Below are positions 47,228-56,465 of a DNA stretch of 64,000 nucleotides, piece after piece (positions within the stretch are counted from its first letter, which is position 1; every line of letters starts with the position of its first letter). Source of the DNA: Cryobacterium sp. GrIS_2_6 (GTDB lineage: Bacteria; Actinomycetota; Actinomycetes; Actinomycetales; Microbacteriaceae); the NCBI RefSeq assembly GCF_035984545.1, contig NZ_JAXCHP010000001.1, positions 806,001 to 870,000 of the forward strand, read 5' to 3'. The notes under the pieces were generated by a model. The model had not been told where the DNA came from and searched no databases. It saw only the letters and a program-made list of their open reading frames with translations. The position numbers and the translations under genes are program-made.

Positions 47228-49048
47228 CTACCTCCGCCGTTTCGTGTTGTTCATCCGAGGCCGCGGAGGACCCCAGCCGACCTCAGCCCCGATCCGGTGC
47301 GGGTCCGCGTTGGTTTGCGCAAACACCTGCACCGTTTGTGAGCGAGTGGCCGGGGCTGCTGTTGCGCCCTGCTGGCCCTGCTGTGCGTTCACCGCAGCCG
47401 TGACCCGGGAGGGCATGGCCTTCCGACCGGCGAGCATGTCCGTGGACAGGACCGCCTCGCCGCCGTGGATGACAGCAGGCACCGGAGTGCCATCCGCGCC
47501 AGGCACCCGGTCGGTGCCGATATCAAAGTGCGGCAGGGTCGGGAGGGCCAGGTGGATGCCGATCACCGACCCGGCCGACAAGATGCCGTTGATCGGCCCG
47601 AGGAGCCCGTTCACGACGTCAATAACGTTGTTGAAGATTCCCTTGACGAAGCCGACGACACCGTTGAAGCCGTCGCCGACCATGCCGCCGAAACCCCGCC
47701 ACAATCCAGACCACCAGGACGAGATCCCGTCGCCGATGATGCGCAGGCCCAGCCACAGGTTATTGAAGGAATCGTGGGCGAATCCGACGAGTCCGTTCCA
47801 TGTGTCCGACGCGAATTGGCCGATCCCGGACCATAATCCGTTCCACCACGACGCGATACCGTCACCGACAGATACGAAGAATCCGGCGACAGCCTGCCAA
47901 GTGGTTTGCAGAAATGACGTCACCTGATCCCAGTTCGCGACGAGCCAGAGGATCGCGGCGACCAGCAATCCGATGCCCACAATGATGAGCAGGATCGGCC
48001 ATGTTGCGGCGATTGTCGCTACGGCCGCGGCGATCATGGACACTGTGTACGCGCCGATGGCGATCACGAGGACGCCGCCGATGATTCCCGCGATCGTGTA
48101 TAGCAGCGGCCTGTTCTGGTCGAGATAGTCGGCCCATTGAGACCCGACCGTGATGACCTTCTCCACGATGGGGATGAGCATGCCGCCGAGCTTCTCGCCC
48201 ATGGCCTCTACGCCAGCCTTGGCCTGCGCGAGCTTGCCCGCGAAAGTATCGCCGAACGCGTCCGCGGAACCCTTCACCCTGTCGGAGAGGGTCTTGAGGA
48301 TCTCGTCGCCGGCGCCCTGCTTCTCGGTGAGTTTCTCCTGTGCGAGCTGGCTGGCGGCGACAGCTTTCTCGTACGCGCCGTGAGCCTTCGATGCCGAGTC
48401 GGCCGCGCCCGGGGTCTTCGCGAGGATCGCGTTCACGTTGTCTTGCGCCTTCGCGAGAGCATCCTGCGCGAGACGGACCGCTTGCGCGTTGCCCGCATAA
48501 ATGGGCATGTCGATGCCGAGAGCTTTCAGGGGCTTCGTCTGCCCCTCCATGCCCTTCGCAACGAGGAGCGCTGCGGCGTTCAAGTCCATGTTCTTCGCCT
48601 TGGCGAGGTCCGCGGCCACACCCATGACGGACATGGCCTTCTCCGGGTCCTTCAAAGACATAGTGAGGGTCGCGAGGGCGGTGTTCGTCTGGTCGTTGGT
48701 GAACCCGTAACCGCGCATCGTCGAGTCGAGCCCGGCAACCTTCGGTTCTAGCTCCTCCATGGAACCGCCCGCGTTCTGGACAGCCGTTTTCAGCTTCGCG
48801 TCCACGACTTCGGCGGCAGCCCCAGCCTCCAGGCTGAAACCGGCGATTGCCCCGCCAGCGGCGACGACGCCGAACGTGATCGCCTTGCCAGCAACTGCCG
48901 TCGTCTGGAAAGCGTGCTGCATTTTGGAGGAAGACCCGTCAGTCTCCTTCTCCATCTTGGAGACCTCGCCCTTGACCTTGCCGAGCTCGCTGTAGAGCTC
49001 CCCAGCCTTTGCCCTCAGCTCCAAAACCAGCGGGGGAAACATTTCCAC
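47228..49048 (-). CDS. Tape measure protein
   Basis: 606 aa from GTG 49048 (GAGG upstream). Coiled N-terminus (ELYSELGKVKGEVSKMEKET), a helical stretch, hydrophobic helices at about 310-370 (IAGIIGGVLVIAIGAYTVSM, PILLIIVGIGLLVAAILWLV) and Trp-rich repeats (IASWWNGLWSGIGQF, ISSWWSGLWRGFGG). The short length predicts a short tail, of the order of 90 nm if the usual 0.15 nm per residue holds. Confidence 0.88.
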   Translation of the reverse strand: MEMFPPLVLELRAKAGELYSELGKVKGEVSKMEKETDGSSSKMQHAFQTTAVAGKAITFGVVAAGGAIAGFSLEAGAAAEVVDAKLKTAVQNAGGSMEELEPKVAGLDSTMRGYGFTNDQTNTALATLTMSLKDPEKAMSVMGVAADLAKAKNMDLNAAALLVAKGMEGQTKPLKALGIDMPIYAGNAQAVRLAQDALAKAQDNVNAILAKTPGAADSASKAHGAYEKAVAASQLAQEKLTEKQGAGDEILKTLSDRVKGSADAFGDTFAGKLAQAKAGVEAMGEKLGGMLIPIVEKVITVGSQWADYLDQNRPLLYTIAGIIGGVLVIAIGAYTVSMIAAAVATIAATWPILLIIVGIGLLVAAILWLVANWDQVTSFLQTTWQAVAGFFVSVGDGIASWWNGLWSGIGQFASDTWNGLVGFAHDSFNNLWLGLRIIGDGISSWWSGLWRGFGGMVGDGFNGVVGFVKGIFNNVIDVVNGLLGPINGILSAGSVIGIHLALPTLPHFDIGTDRVPGADGTPVPAVIHGGEAVLSTDMLAGRKAMPSRVTAAVNAQQGQQGATAAPATRSQTVQVFAQTNADPHRIGAEVGWGPPRPRMNNTKRRR

Positions 49049-49081
49049 GGGGCACCTCGATCAGTTTTGAGTTGTGAAAAA

Positions 49082-49528
49082 TCAGAGGCGGACGATTTCC
49101 GCCCAGGCATCCCGTGCAATTGCGGCAAGCAACGGCCGGGCATTCAGAACTCCGGGCTCGAAGAACGGGTAGCCCTTGGACCCGTTCAGACCCAGCTCGA
49201 CACGACGGCCGTAAGCCATCCGCGGGGCGACCTTGGTGCCGTACTCGGTGAAACCGAACCGGGTGATCGGGTCCGCCTTGATCGAGCGGCGCAGGTCGCC
49301 CGAGATGACATTCGGCTTATCGCCGCCCACGTGACGGTCCGCGACGAGATGCCCGTATTTCTCGGCCCGCGGGCCCATGATCCGTTTACGGGTGCCCTCG
49401 AAGTTGCTCATGGCCTCTTTGACCACGACCGCCGCGGACTTAGCGACAATGATTTTCGAGGCGTCGTCAGCCTGAGCCGCAACCTTCTTCAGCGCGGACT
49501 CGAATTCGGAGATCCCCAACCAGCCCAC
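49082..49528 (-). CDS. HK97 gp10-like tail/neck protein
   Basis: 148 aa from GTG 49528. SEFESALKKVAAQADDASKI, then SGDLRRSIKADPITRFGFTE and RVELGLNGSKGYPFFEPGV, match the gp10 family of tail-completion or neck proteins. Its place between tail chaperones and tape measure is unusual, since it normally lies before the tail tube gene. Confidence 0.7.
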   Translation of the reverse strand: MGWLGISEFESALKKVAAQADDASKIIVAKSAAVVVKEAMSNFEGTRKRIMGPRAEKYGHLVADRHVGGDKPNVISGDLRRSIKADPITRFGFTEYGTKVAPRMAYGRRVELGLNGSKGYPFFEPGVLNARPLLAAIARDAWAEIVRL

Positions 49529-49543
49529 AGAATCACCCTCAAA

Positions 49544-50226
49544 TCACGAGTTGTGCCGTGCTTCTTCCGCCTTGTACAGCTGGTCGATTCGCAGCGTCCA
49601 CTCGATGACGTCGCCCGGTTCGTCCATGTATTCGTCGTGAGTCATCGGGATGAGTTTGCGAAACAGATATTCGTTGTTCGCCCTCGACGCACGCAGGGAC
49701 AGGGGCATTGCGCCCCCATCCCGAAGCGCAGACTCTAGGTGTCGGAGGCCCCAGTAGGGGAGTCCGGCTCCTCGATGCCCGGGTCGATCTGGAAGGAATC
49801 TTCGGCGACGACACGCTCGGCCGCGAAGATCTTCTGCGCGTGGTCCGCGATCGCCTTCTTCGTGTCCTTCGGCAGGTCCAGAAGATCATCGACGGACTGC
49901 GGGAGAGGGATCGGCTTGCCGTCACGCTTGAGCGTCCACGACTTCAGCAGCACCCACGCAACCGTGTTGTTCAGATACAGGATGTCGCGGGCCTCCTCAC
50001 GGGTGAGGTGCACGTCCGCCCCGGTAAGCGCAGCCGACTCGGCCGGCTCGAACCCGTCCGCGGTCACCGAGCGGGCCGATTGAATCTTCCGAATCGCACC
50101 CTCGGCCGGGGTCCCGGCCACAGCCAGCTCCTCCTCGCGACGGTTCGAAAGCTCCTTGAGCTTGTAAAACGACGCGGACCCGCCAGGGATGCGAGTCCGG
50201 TATAGATCATCTTTCTGTGCTGCCAT
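49544..50226 (-). CDS. Tail assembly chaperone, -1 frameshift product
   Basis: The upstream frame (stop 49735) continues in the -1 frame as LESALRDGGAMPLSLRASRA, NNEYLFRKLIPMTHDEYMDE and PGDVIEWTLRIDQLYKAEEA to a TGA at 49546-49544. Chaperone pairs made by -1 slippage before the tape measure are a hallmark of siphophages. Possible slip sites near 49740-49762 are C-rich or G-rich (CTCCCCT, TGGGGCC). An internal ATG could instead start a separate small protein. Confidence 0.6.
49735..50226 (-). CDS. Tail assembly chaperone, unshifted product
   Basis: 163 aa, ATG 50226. SASFYKLKELSNRREEELAV, LTREEARDILYLNNTVAWVL and SVDDLLDLPKDTKKAIADHA resemble small helical chaperones that bind the tape measure. 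It follows the tail tube gene. Confidence 0.7.
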   Translation of the reverse strand: MAAQKDDLYRTRIPGGSASFYKLKELSNRREEELAVAGTPAEGAIRKIQSARSVTADGFEPAESAALTGADVHLTREEARDILYLNNTVAWVLLKSWTLKRDGKPIPLPQSVDDLLDLPKDTKKAIADHAQKIFAAERVVAEDSFQIDPGIEEPDSPTGASDT

Positions 50227-50246
50227 GATTGCCTCCGATAGGTGGG

Positions 50247-51237
50247 TTAGTAGGCGGTGGACTGTGCGGAGGTGAGGATCACCTGGGCGGGAGAGAATCC
50301 GCCGCCGAGAGCGTCCGTGGCGTTGGCAAGCATCTTTGTGGTCGCCTTCACTTCCATCCACTTGTTCGTGCCGGATGGGGCCGCGACGTCGTAGGTGACC
50401 TTCGAGTGCTGGAACAGGATCGAATTCACCGCGTCGCCGGCCGGGGCGACCTTCACGAGCAGGGTCGGCTGGGTGTTGGTGAGGTAATCCTGGAGGTTCG
50501 TGTCAGCGGTGTACCCTTGGTAGATCGCCGTGATGGAACCGGCCACGGTGACCGGGCCGCCGAAGATCGCGAACGGTGTCTGCGTGCCCGTGACCGCCGG
50601 GATGATCTCGGTGGCACGCTTGTACTCGACGTCAACCTCGGAGAAGGTCGAGAGGGCGGTTCCGCCGAGGGTGATGATGGTATTCCAGCCCGGCATCGGC
50701 TTGGCCGTCGTCGGAGTGTTGGCGGGCGGGGTGATCGCCGTGGCCGGAAGACCCCACCCACGTGACGTTGAGCTCGGCGAGGCCCTCAGGCTTGATGGTG
50801 ATCTTCACCGTCGACGGGATGGCGCCGGGCATGGCGAGGACCTTGCCCGCGCCGTCGTTGTAGAAGACGGTGTAGGACGGCGGCTGGGCCGCGTCCCCGC
50901 CAGAACCGTTGTATAGGGCCGTCTTGTGCGTGTACGGGCCGGCACCGCCGATGGTGTCCGGGTTACCGAGGACGGCGAGCAGGTGCGGGTACACCGAGTC
51001 GAGGTAGAAGTACGTCTTGTAGGCGATGGTGTCGTGGCCCTGGCCCTGCTGCTGCTCGTACTCACCGGCCATGGAACCGCGGAGGGCGCCGTCGACGATC
51101 GGGGGGCGGGTCGGAACCCATGTGGGCGAGTCGACCGGGACCCAGAATGTGGGGGCGGCCATGGCGACGCCGCGGGTGGTCTCTTTTGCGAGGCCCATCC
51201 ACTGCAGATTCGCCGGGGCAAACGTCGATGCGGGCAT
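50247..51237 (-). CDS. Major tail protein with an apparent one-base insertion
   Basis: Two overlapping frames make one protein: 51237 to about 50757 (TFAPANLQWMGLAKETTRGV ... LNVTWVG), then 1 nt out of phase LPATAITPP ... MPGWNTIITLGGTALSTFSE to 50247. Removing one C from the CCCC at 50752-50755 gives a continuous 329-aa tube protein. The C-terminal part (FAIFGGPVTVAGSITAIYQG, LLVKVAPAG) is typical. The shift needed is +1 and lies mid-protein, so a sequence error is more likely than programmed slippage. Confidence 0.75.
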
Positions 51238-51240
51238 GTG

Positions 51241-51471
51241 TTATTCCTTCGATTCGGTCGACTTGGGAGCCTTGGTGGGCTTGGTGGGCTCTTCGACCGG
51301 CACCAGGTGCGCGTGTTCGAGAGGTTCAGTGAGGGTGATCTCGTCGCCCGGATTCAGGACGACGGTGGAGCCTTCCGCGTCGTCGCCGTCGCGGTGCACG
51401 AGAGCATCGGGGCCGTGTACGAGGTGGGCGAAGACTTCGGCGAAATCGTGGACAAATTTGTATCGGGCCAC
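51241..51471 (-). CDS. Small head-tail region protein
   Basis: 76 aa, ATG 51471. ARYKFVHDFAEVFAHLVHGP and STVVLNPGDEITLTEPLEHA with a Lys/Pro/Thr-rich tail. Short proteins of this type precede tail tube genes in actinophages. Role unknown. Confidence 0.6.
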   Translation of the reverse strand: MARYKFVHDFAEVFAHLVHGPDALVHRDGDDAEGSTVVLNPGDEITLTEPLEHAHLVPVEEPTKPTKAPKSTESKE

Positions 51472-51499
51472 GGGGGCTCCTAACGGGGTTGAGTGAGAG

Positions 51500-51718
51500 T
51501 TACTTGTGGCGTTTGGCGGCGCGCGCCTTCAGGGCTGTTGAGACGCGGGCGGTGTGGCCCAGGCGAAGACGGCCGGTCGTCGCCTTCTTGCCGGTATGGC
51601 GGGCCTTCTGGCCGCGCTTGACACGGATGACACGGGTGGAGCGGCGAACCGGGCGGCGCTTCCGAACCTTCTTGCCGGTCCGGCCGTGCCGGGTGGATGT
51701 TGCACGTGCGCGCCCCAT
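51500..51718 (-). CDS. Small highly basic protein
   Basis: 72 aa, ATG 51718 sharing one base with the preceding stop. Nearly a third Arg or Lys (GRTGKKVRKRRPVRRSTRVI), no acidic residues. It should bind nucleic acid or a negatively charged surface. Possibly a capsid-associated or DNA-condensing protein, which is inference. Confidence 0.55.
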   Translation of the reverse strand: MGRARATSTRHGRTGKKVRKRRPVRRSTRVIRVKRGQKARHTGKKATTGRLRLGHTARVSTALKARAAKRHK

Positions 51719-52224
51719 CAGGCTTGAAGAATCTCGGTCACGTCGAACTCGACGACGGCGAAGACGACGACCCGGCCGACATCATCCTGGGGAAGATCGC
51801 GGGTGACCCGAATGTCGTTCTGGTCCTGACCGCCCTGGAAGATCACCGCCGAATTTCCCATCGTCGGGTCCGAGCGGATCCGCGTCTTGATCGCGTCGAT
51901 GATGGAGTCGAACGGTGTCACCCAGGCGTCCTCGTCAGTGCCGTCCGGGTAGGCGGCAGGGACGAGGAACTGATACTGGACGACGAGCCCCACGGTGTGG
52001 TTGACCTGTTTGGAGCCGCCGATCGCAGCGCCCAAAGTCACCCGGGATTCGTGCGACGTGTCCAGGTGCACGAACCCGACCGCACCCCAGCCAAGATTGA
52101 CTTGAACATTCCAGTTCGCGCCTTGGATGATGGTCGGCTGGTCCAAATACACCTTCGGCATGCCCACGATTGCCGGGGTTTGGAAGAAGTTCCGGAGGGC
52201 GACCCGGACCGCCCCGTCGCTCAC
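51718..52224 (-). CDS. Tail terminator / connector protein
   Basis: 168 aa. The GTG at 52224 with GGAGGA upstream forms a GTGA overlap with the adaptor stop and is preferred to the ATG at 52251. VALRNFFQTPAIVGMPKVYL, QPTIIQGANWNVQVNLGWGA and VVFAVVEFDVTEILQA suit a tail-terminator-like fold. Position between adaptor and tail tube. Confidence 0.65.
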   Translation of the reverse strand: MSDGAVRVALRNFFQTPAIVGMPKVYLDQPTIIQGANWNVQVNLGWGAVGFVHLDTSHESRVTLGAAIGGSKQVNHTVGLVVQYQFLVPAAYPDGTDEDAWVTPFDSIIDAIKTRIRSDPTMGNSAVIFQGGQDQNDIRVTRDLPQDDVGRVVVFAVVEFDVTEILQA

Positions 52225-53103
52225 TGCGTCCTCCGGTGACGGGACAGCCATTCGACGGCGAGGTCGATCTCTTCGAGGCCGCCATCCTCGACCTTGGCTG
52301 TCTTGGCGGGTTGGCCGCGCATGGAGCTCATGACGAGCGCCTCCGACCCGCGGGTTTTGATCAGCGCCGAGGTGAGGAGCACGACAGCCTGCTTGATCGC
52401 CTCGGGGAGGGCGGACACGTTCGCGCCCGCAGAGTGCAGGTTGACGAGAGGGGCGGCCAGTGTGGCAGTGTTGCCGGTCACGGAGAGCACGTTGACACGC
52501 TCGCTCACACCCGGTTCATGGATGGTCAGTTGCATGCCCGGCAGGACGCCGAGAGTGGAGTCGACCAGGATTGTCGTTGCCCCGCCGTTCGTGGCCGCCG
52601 TGAGGACGCTGTTCGCGTACCCGTTGACGTAGGTGACCGCGGCGTACAGGTACCCGGAGGCGGTGCGCGACGTTGCGCCGGGCATCGGGAACGACATGGC
52701 CAGAATGGGGATCTCGGTGACCTTGCGGCCAACCCACACGTTGGACAGGTCCGGCAGGGAGGCCATCATGCTCGGCTGCGGGCCGACAGACACGTTCGTG
52801 ACCTGAATGACAGGGGTGAAGGCGAGGGGAACCTTGAGGGTGCCCTCGTTGCTCACCCGGTACCGGCCCGCCTGCGTGTCCAAGGTCGCGCCGAGAATCT
52901 GGTAGCAGTAGTCGTCAGCAAGCGAAGATGCGCGGGCGATGGTCTGGGAGAGGGCGTCCGCGTTCTGCTGCGGGGTGCCGCCCACAACGAGCTGGGAGAC
53001 GTTCACGCCCGTGGGGGAGGCCAGATATTCGGCCGGGGTCAGATAGGGCGACCGGGAGGCGTACGTGGGGACGTACAGCGCCGAGGCGGGGGGTGACAAC
53101 CAT
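52221..53103 (-). CDS. Head-tail adaptor, second copy, complete but frameshifted
   Basis: Complete 3' end. The protein would be 293 aa if the G6 run at 53088-53093 were G5 as in the first copy. The extra base lies five codons after the ATG (53103) and breaks the frame. C-terminus: EAIKQAVVLLTSALIKTRG, then KVEDGGLEEIDLAVEWLSRH. See the entry at 1-802 for the role. Confidence 0.75.
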
Positions 53104-53226
53104 TGCGCACTCCAAAGTGTTGAGGTGAAACCCGACACCCCCCGATGGGAGGCAGACACCAGAGGGCGCCGGGGGTAGTGGGGTGGTGCCGCCGCGGCCC
53201 GAAGGTCACGGCGGCACCGGAGGCCG

Positions 53227-54677
53227 CTAGTTAGCGGCGATGTCCTGCACGACCGCGCAGGCGACAGGAGCCCGGTTGATGAGCGTCGAGGTGGAGAAGA
53301 CTTCACCGTCGAAGCGGGGGCCGCCGCCGACGCCCGTGCCACGGTTGGTCGCGTACTCGTAGTCGGCGACGTCGTGCAGCGAGCGGACCTCGAGCACGTT
53401 GCTGATGTTCGAGTTCGGGAACGGCACCGTGTCGCTGACGGCGATGAGGGTTCCGGGGGTGAGGTTCGGGTGAACCTCGATCCGGACCGGGACACCGCCG
53501 GCAGCCTTGTTCACGTAGTGCGTGACGTAGCCGCCACCGGTCACGTCCGTGCGTCCTTCGGCGCCCGGGGTGAAGAACGTGTTCGCGGCACCGTTGGCGA
53601 GGAGCAGCTTGCTGATGCTGTTCGATTCCTGCGCGGACACGAGGTAGCGGGTCGGGGAGAGCTGCACCGTGTTGAAGATGCGTGTGTTGAGCGCGTCGAG
53701 CTCGTTGATGGACTGGCCCGAGCTGGTGAATGTGGAACCGCCGAGGCTGGTGAACCCGGCACCCGAGTTGATGCCGGAGCCGCGGGTGACGAGGCCCGTT
53801 GCACCACCGGTCACGTAGTCACCCGCGAGGGTGGCGAGCAGGCCGTTGAAGTCCGTCGCCTTGGCCGAGGAATCAGCGACGGGGACAGAGGTCGGCGCGA
53901 CACCGTAGATGCCGGGGAGGTTCGGGACGGGCTGGTTGGAACCGGCCGGGGTCGTCAGGAACGTGACCGTGTTGACGGTGGTCGTGGTGATGTAGAAACC
54001 GCCGACGAACCAGTCATAGGCGACAGCGCCGGGGATGCTGGCCCACGGTTGCGGTCAGCGTCGAGGTTGCGCCGGTCGTGATCTGCGAACCCTGCGCGGA
54101 GGCGATGGTGGATCCGCCGTAGGAGTAGTTCGAGCCGGTGCGCGCCGCGACCTTGATCAGGTACGTGGCCGCTGCGACGGTTCCGCCCGTGGCCGCGGTG
54201 GCCGTGGTGGGCACGGCGGGAGTCGGCAGGGCGAAGTTCTGGCCGCCGAGCAGCTTCTTGTCCGAACCGATCTTCCACTGGTTCATCGCGTTGATGACGG
54301 CGATGGTGCGCGCGTCCGCGAAGCCCTTGGCGAGGTCGATGGCGTCCTGGGTGACGGTGTAGCCGTAACCGAGCTTCGCGTACTGGCTGGACGCGTTGAT
54401 CATGTTCAGGATGGCCATCGGGGCCGGCGCGTCGAACGCGGTTCCGGGGTCGGACTGCAGGTTGTTGACGTTGGTCAGCACGCGCCACAGGGCCGCGGGG
54501 ACCGGCGACCTCGGGCGTGGAGCGCGCCAGGGAGTCGAGGAACGGCGTGTTGACGGGGATCTGGCTGATCCAGCCGGTGAGGTCCACGCCGGTGAGGCCG
54601 GTCGCGGTGGTCACCCCGGAGGACTGCGCCTTGTACAGCTGCACGAGAGTGTCGCGGGAAACGGAATCGAGATTCAC
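53227..54677 (-). CDS. Major capsid protein, second copy, two insertions
   Basis: Same gene as 926-2374. Extra C at 54042-54044 and extra G at 54497-54500 split the frame into three. Read the first copy for the protein. Confidence 0.8.
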
Positions 54678-54767
54678 GATGATGCCTTTCAAAATGGGCA
54701 CGACAAAAAACCCCCGCGGTGGAGGGCTTGTCGAAGAGGGTTTTAGGGGGGTGTGGTTCAGTTGGAG

Positions 54768-56076
54768 CTAGACGAAACGGCTCCGAAGCTCCGCGTATGT
54801 GAGGGCCTGCTGCGCCGCCACCTTCTGCGCGGGCGGTGCATCCTCGACGGCCTTGCGGAGATCCGCGAACTCGTCAGTGGAAGCGTCGCGGGCAGGCATT
54901 CCGGCGGTACCGGTGCTCCCGTTCAGCAGTGGGCTCTTGCGATCGTCAGGCATCTTGCCGAGGTGCTCGACGCGCTCCTGCAAGCTCTTCACCAAGTCCA
55001 CCAGGTCCGCATTTTCTGCGGCCTGCTTCGCGAACGGGGCGAGAGCTTCTGTGAGCGCGAGGGTGAACTCGTTATGGAGTGCCTTCGTGACGTTTTTCGG
55101 GGTCCGTCACCACAGGCGACTGGACAGTTTTGGTGCCGGGGATGACAGCCTCAGCGGGGGCCACCTCGGGGGTGGGCTCGGCCGCGTCAGGTACGGCTGG
55201 CACGTCTTCGGTGCCGGAGGTGAGGTCTTCCGCACCCTCGTCGGAGGTCGCATCGGGTTCGGCAGCTTCCTCGGCGGGGGTCTCAGCAGCCTCCTCGGCG
55301 GGGGAATCCTCCGCGGGAGCCTCCGGGGCGAACGTGGTCAGATTGGCCGCGTCGACGGAGCCGAGCACGCGCCCGCTCGCATCGTAGACGAGCACCTGCG
55401 GGTCACCCTTGGCCTTCATGACCGGTTCGGCGACGGGCGGCAGGCTCGCAAGGACGTTCTGGATCGCCGCGGCCGCACCGCGCAGGGCAGACTCGTTGGC
55501 CGAGGACAGCGCACGGCCAGCCTTCACGAACGCCGACAGGACCGCGCGGGCATCCTCAGCGGACTTCGCCACCGGCTGCTCCGACTCCGCCTGCTCGCCG
55601 ACCGCATACGGGGCGATCAGGTCGATGGCCTGATCCACGAGCTCGCACGCCGTCTGCAGATCCCACGAGTTGTCGTCGCAAGCCTCGGCGCCAGCGAAGA
55701 CCTCTTCGGCCTCCCGCTGCGAGAGCAGGTCGAGGGCGCGCTTCACACCCGTGAGAACAGCGAGCTGCTCCCATGCGGTGGCAGCGTCCACGGCCTCCCA
55801 TGCGGGGGAACCGGGCTCGTTCACGTCACCTTCTGCGGTTGCGGTGGGAGCCTCGAGGACTTCCTCGTCAGCCTTGATCACGGGTTCAGTCATGTCTTCG
55901 CCCTCCTGGGCTTGTTTGAGAAGTTCCCGCACCGCGTCTGCGGGGAGAAGATTGGGTGTGCTGTCGGACTTCATGAAGATGAAGTCGAGGCCGTTCGCCG
56001 CTTTGGATACGAGGTCGACGCGGGGAATCTTCGCGTCGATCACTTCGGTGAGTTCATCGTCGATGAGAGTGTGCAT
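54768..56076 (-). CDS. Scaffold protein, second copy, one insertion
   Basis: Same gene as 2464-3771. T5 instead of T4 at 55093-55097 breaks the frame near residue 328. Confidence 0.8.
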
Positions 56077-56079
56077 GGG

Positions 56080-56457
56080 TTATGCCCTTCGCTTGCGAGT
56101 GGCAGAGCCCTGTGGGCTGAAGCCGGTTAGTTTTCCTGACTTGACGAGCTCCCACGACACCTCGTCGAGGAGCGCCTTGATCAGCCAGTCACCCTTGGAG
56201 GCGACCACTTCGCCGTCGATGACGAACGGGTCATCGGACGGCCACGTGTACGACTCGCACACCTCGGCATGACCGATCGTCCCGTCCATGTGCTCGATGC
56301 CGATCTGCCGGCCGCCGTCACGGAGGAACGTGGCGGCGGCCTTCTCCAACTCGTCAGCGGTGAAATAGTCCCGGGAGCCATCCGCGCCCTTCTTGATGCG
56401 CGGATCCGGACCCGCCTGATATGCGACGCCGAGCACGATCCGGAGTTCCTTGGCCAT
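56080..56457 (-). CDS. XkdF-like protease, second copy
   Basis: Intact repeat of 3775-4152. Confidence 0.7.
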   Translation of the reverse strand: MAKELRIVLGVAYQAGPDPRIKKGADGSRDYFTADELEKAAATFLRDGGRQIGIEHMDGTIGHAEVCESYTWPSDDPFVIDGEVVASKGDWLIKALLDEVSWELVKSGKLTGFSPQGSATRKRRA

Positions 56458-56465
56458 GTCAGTCC

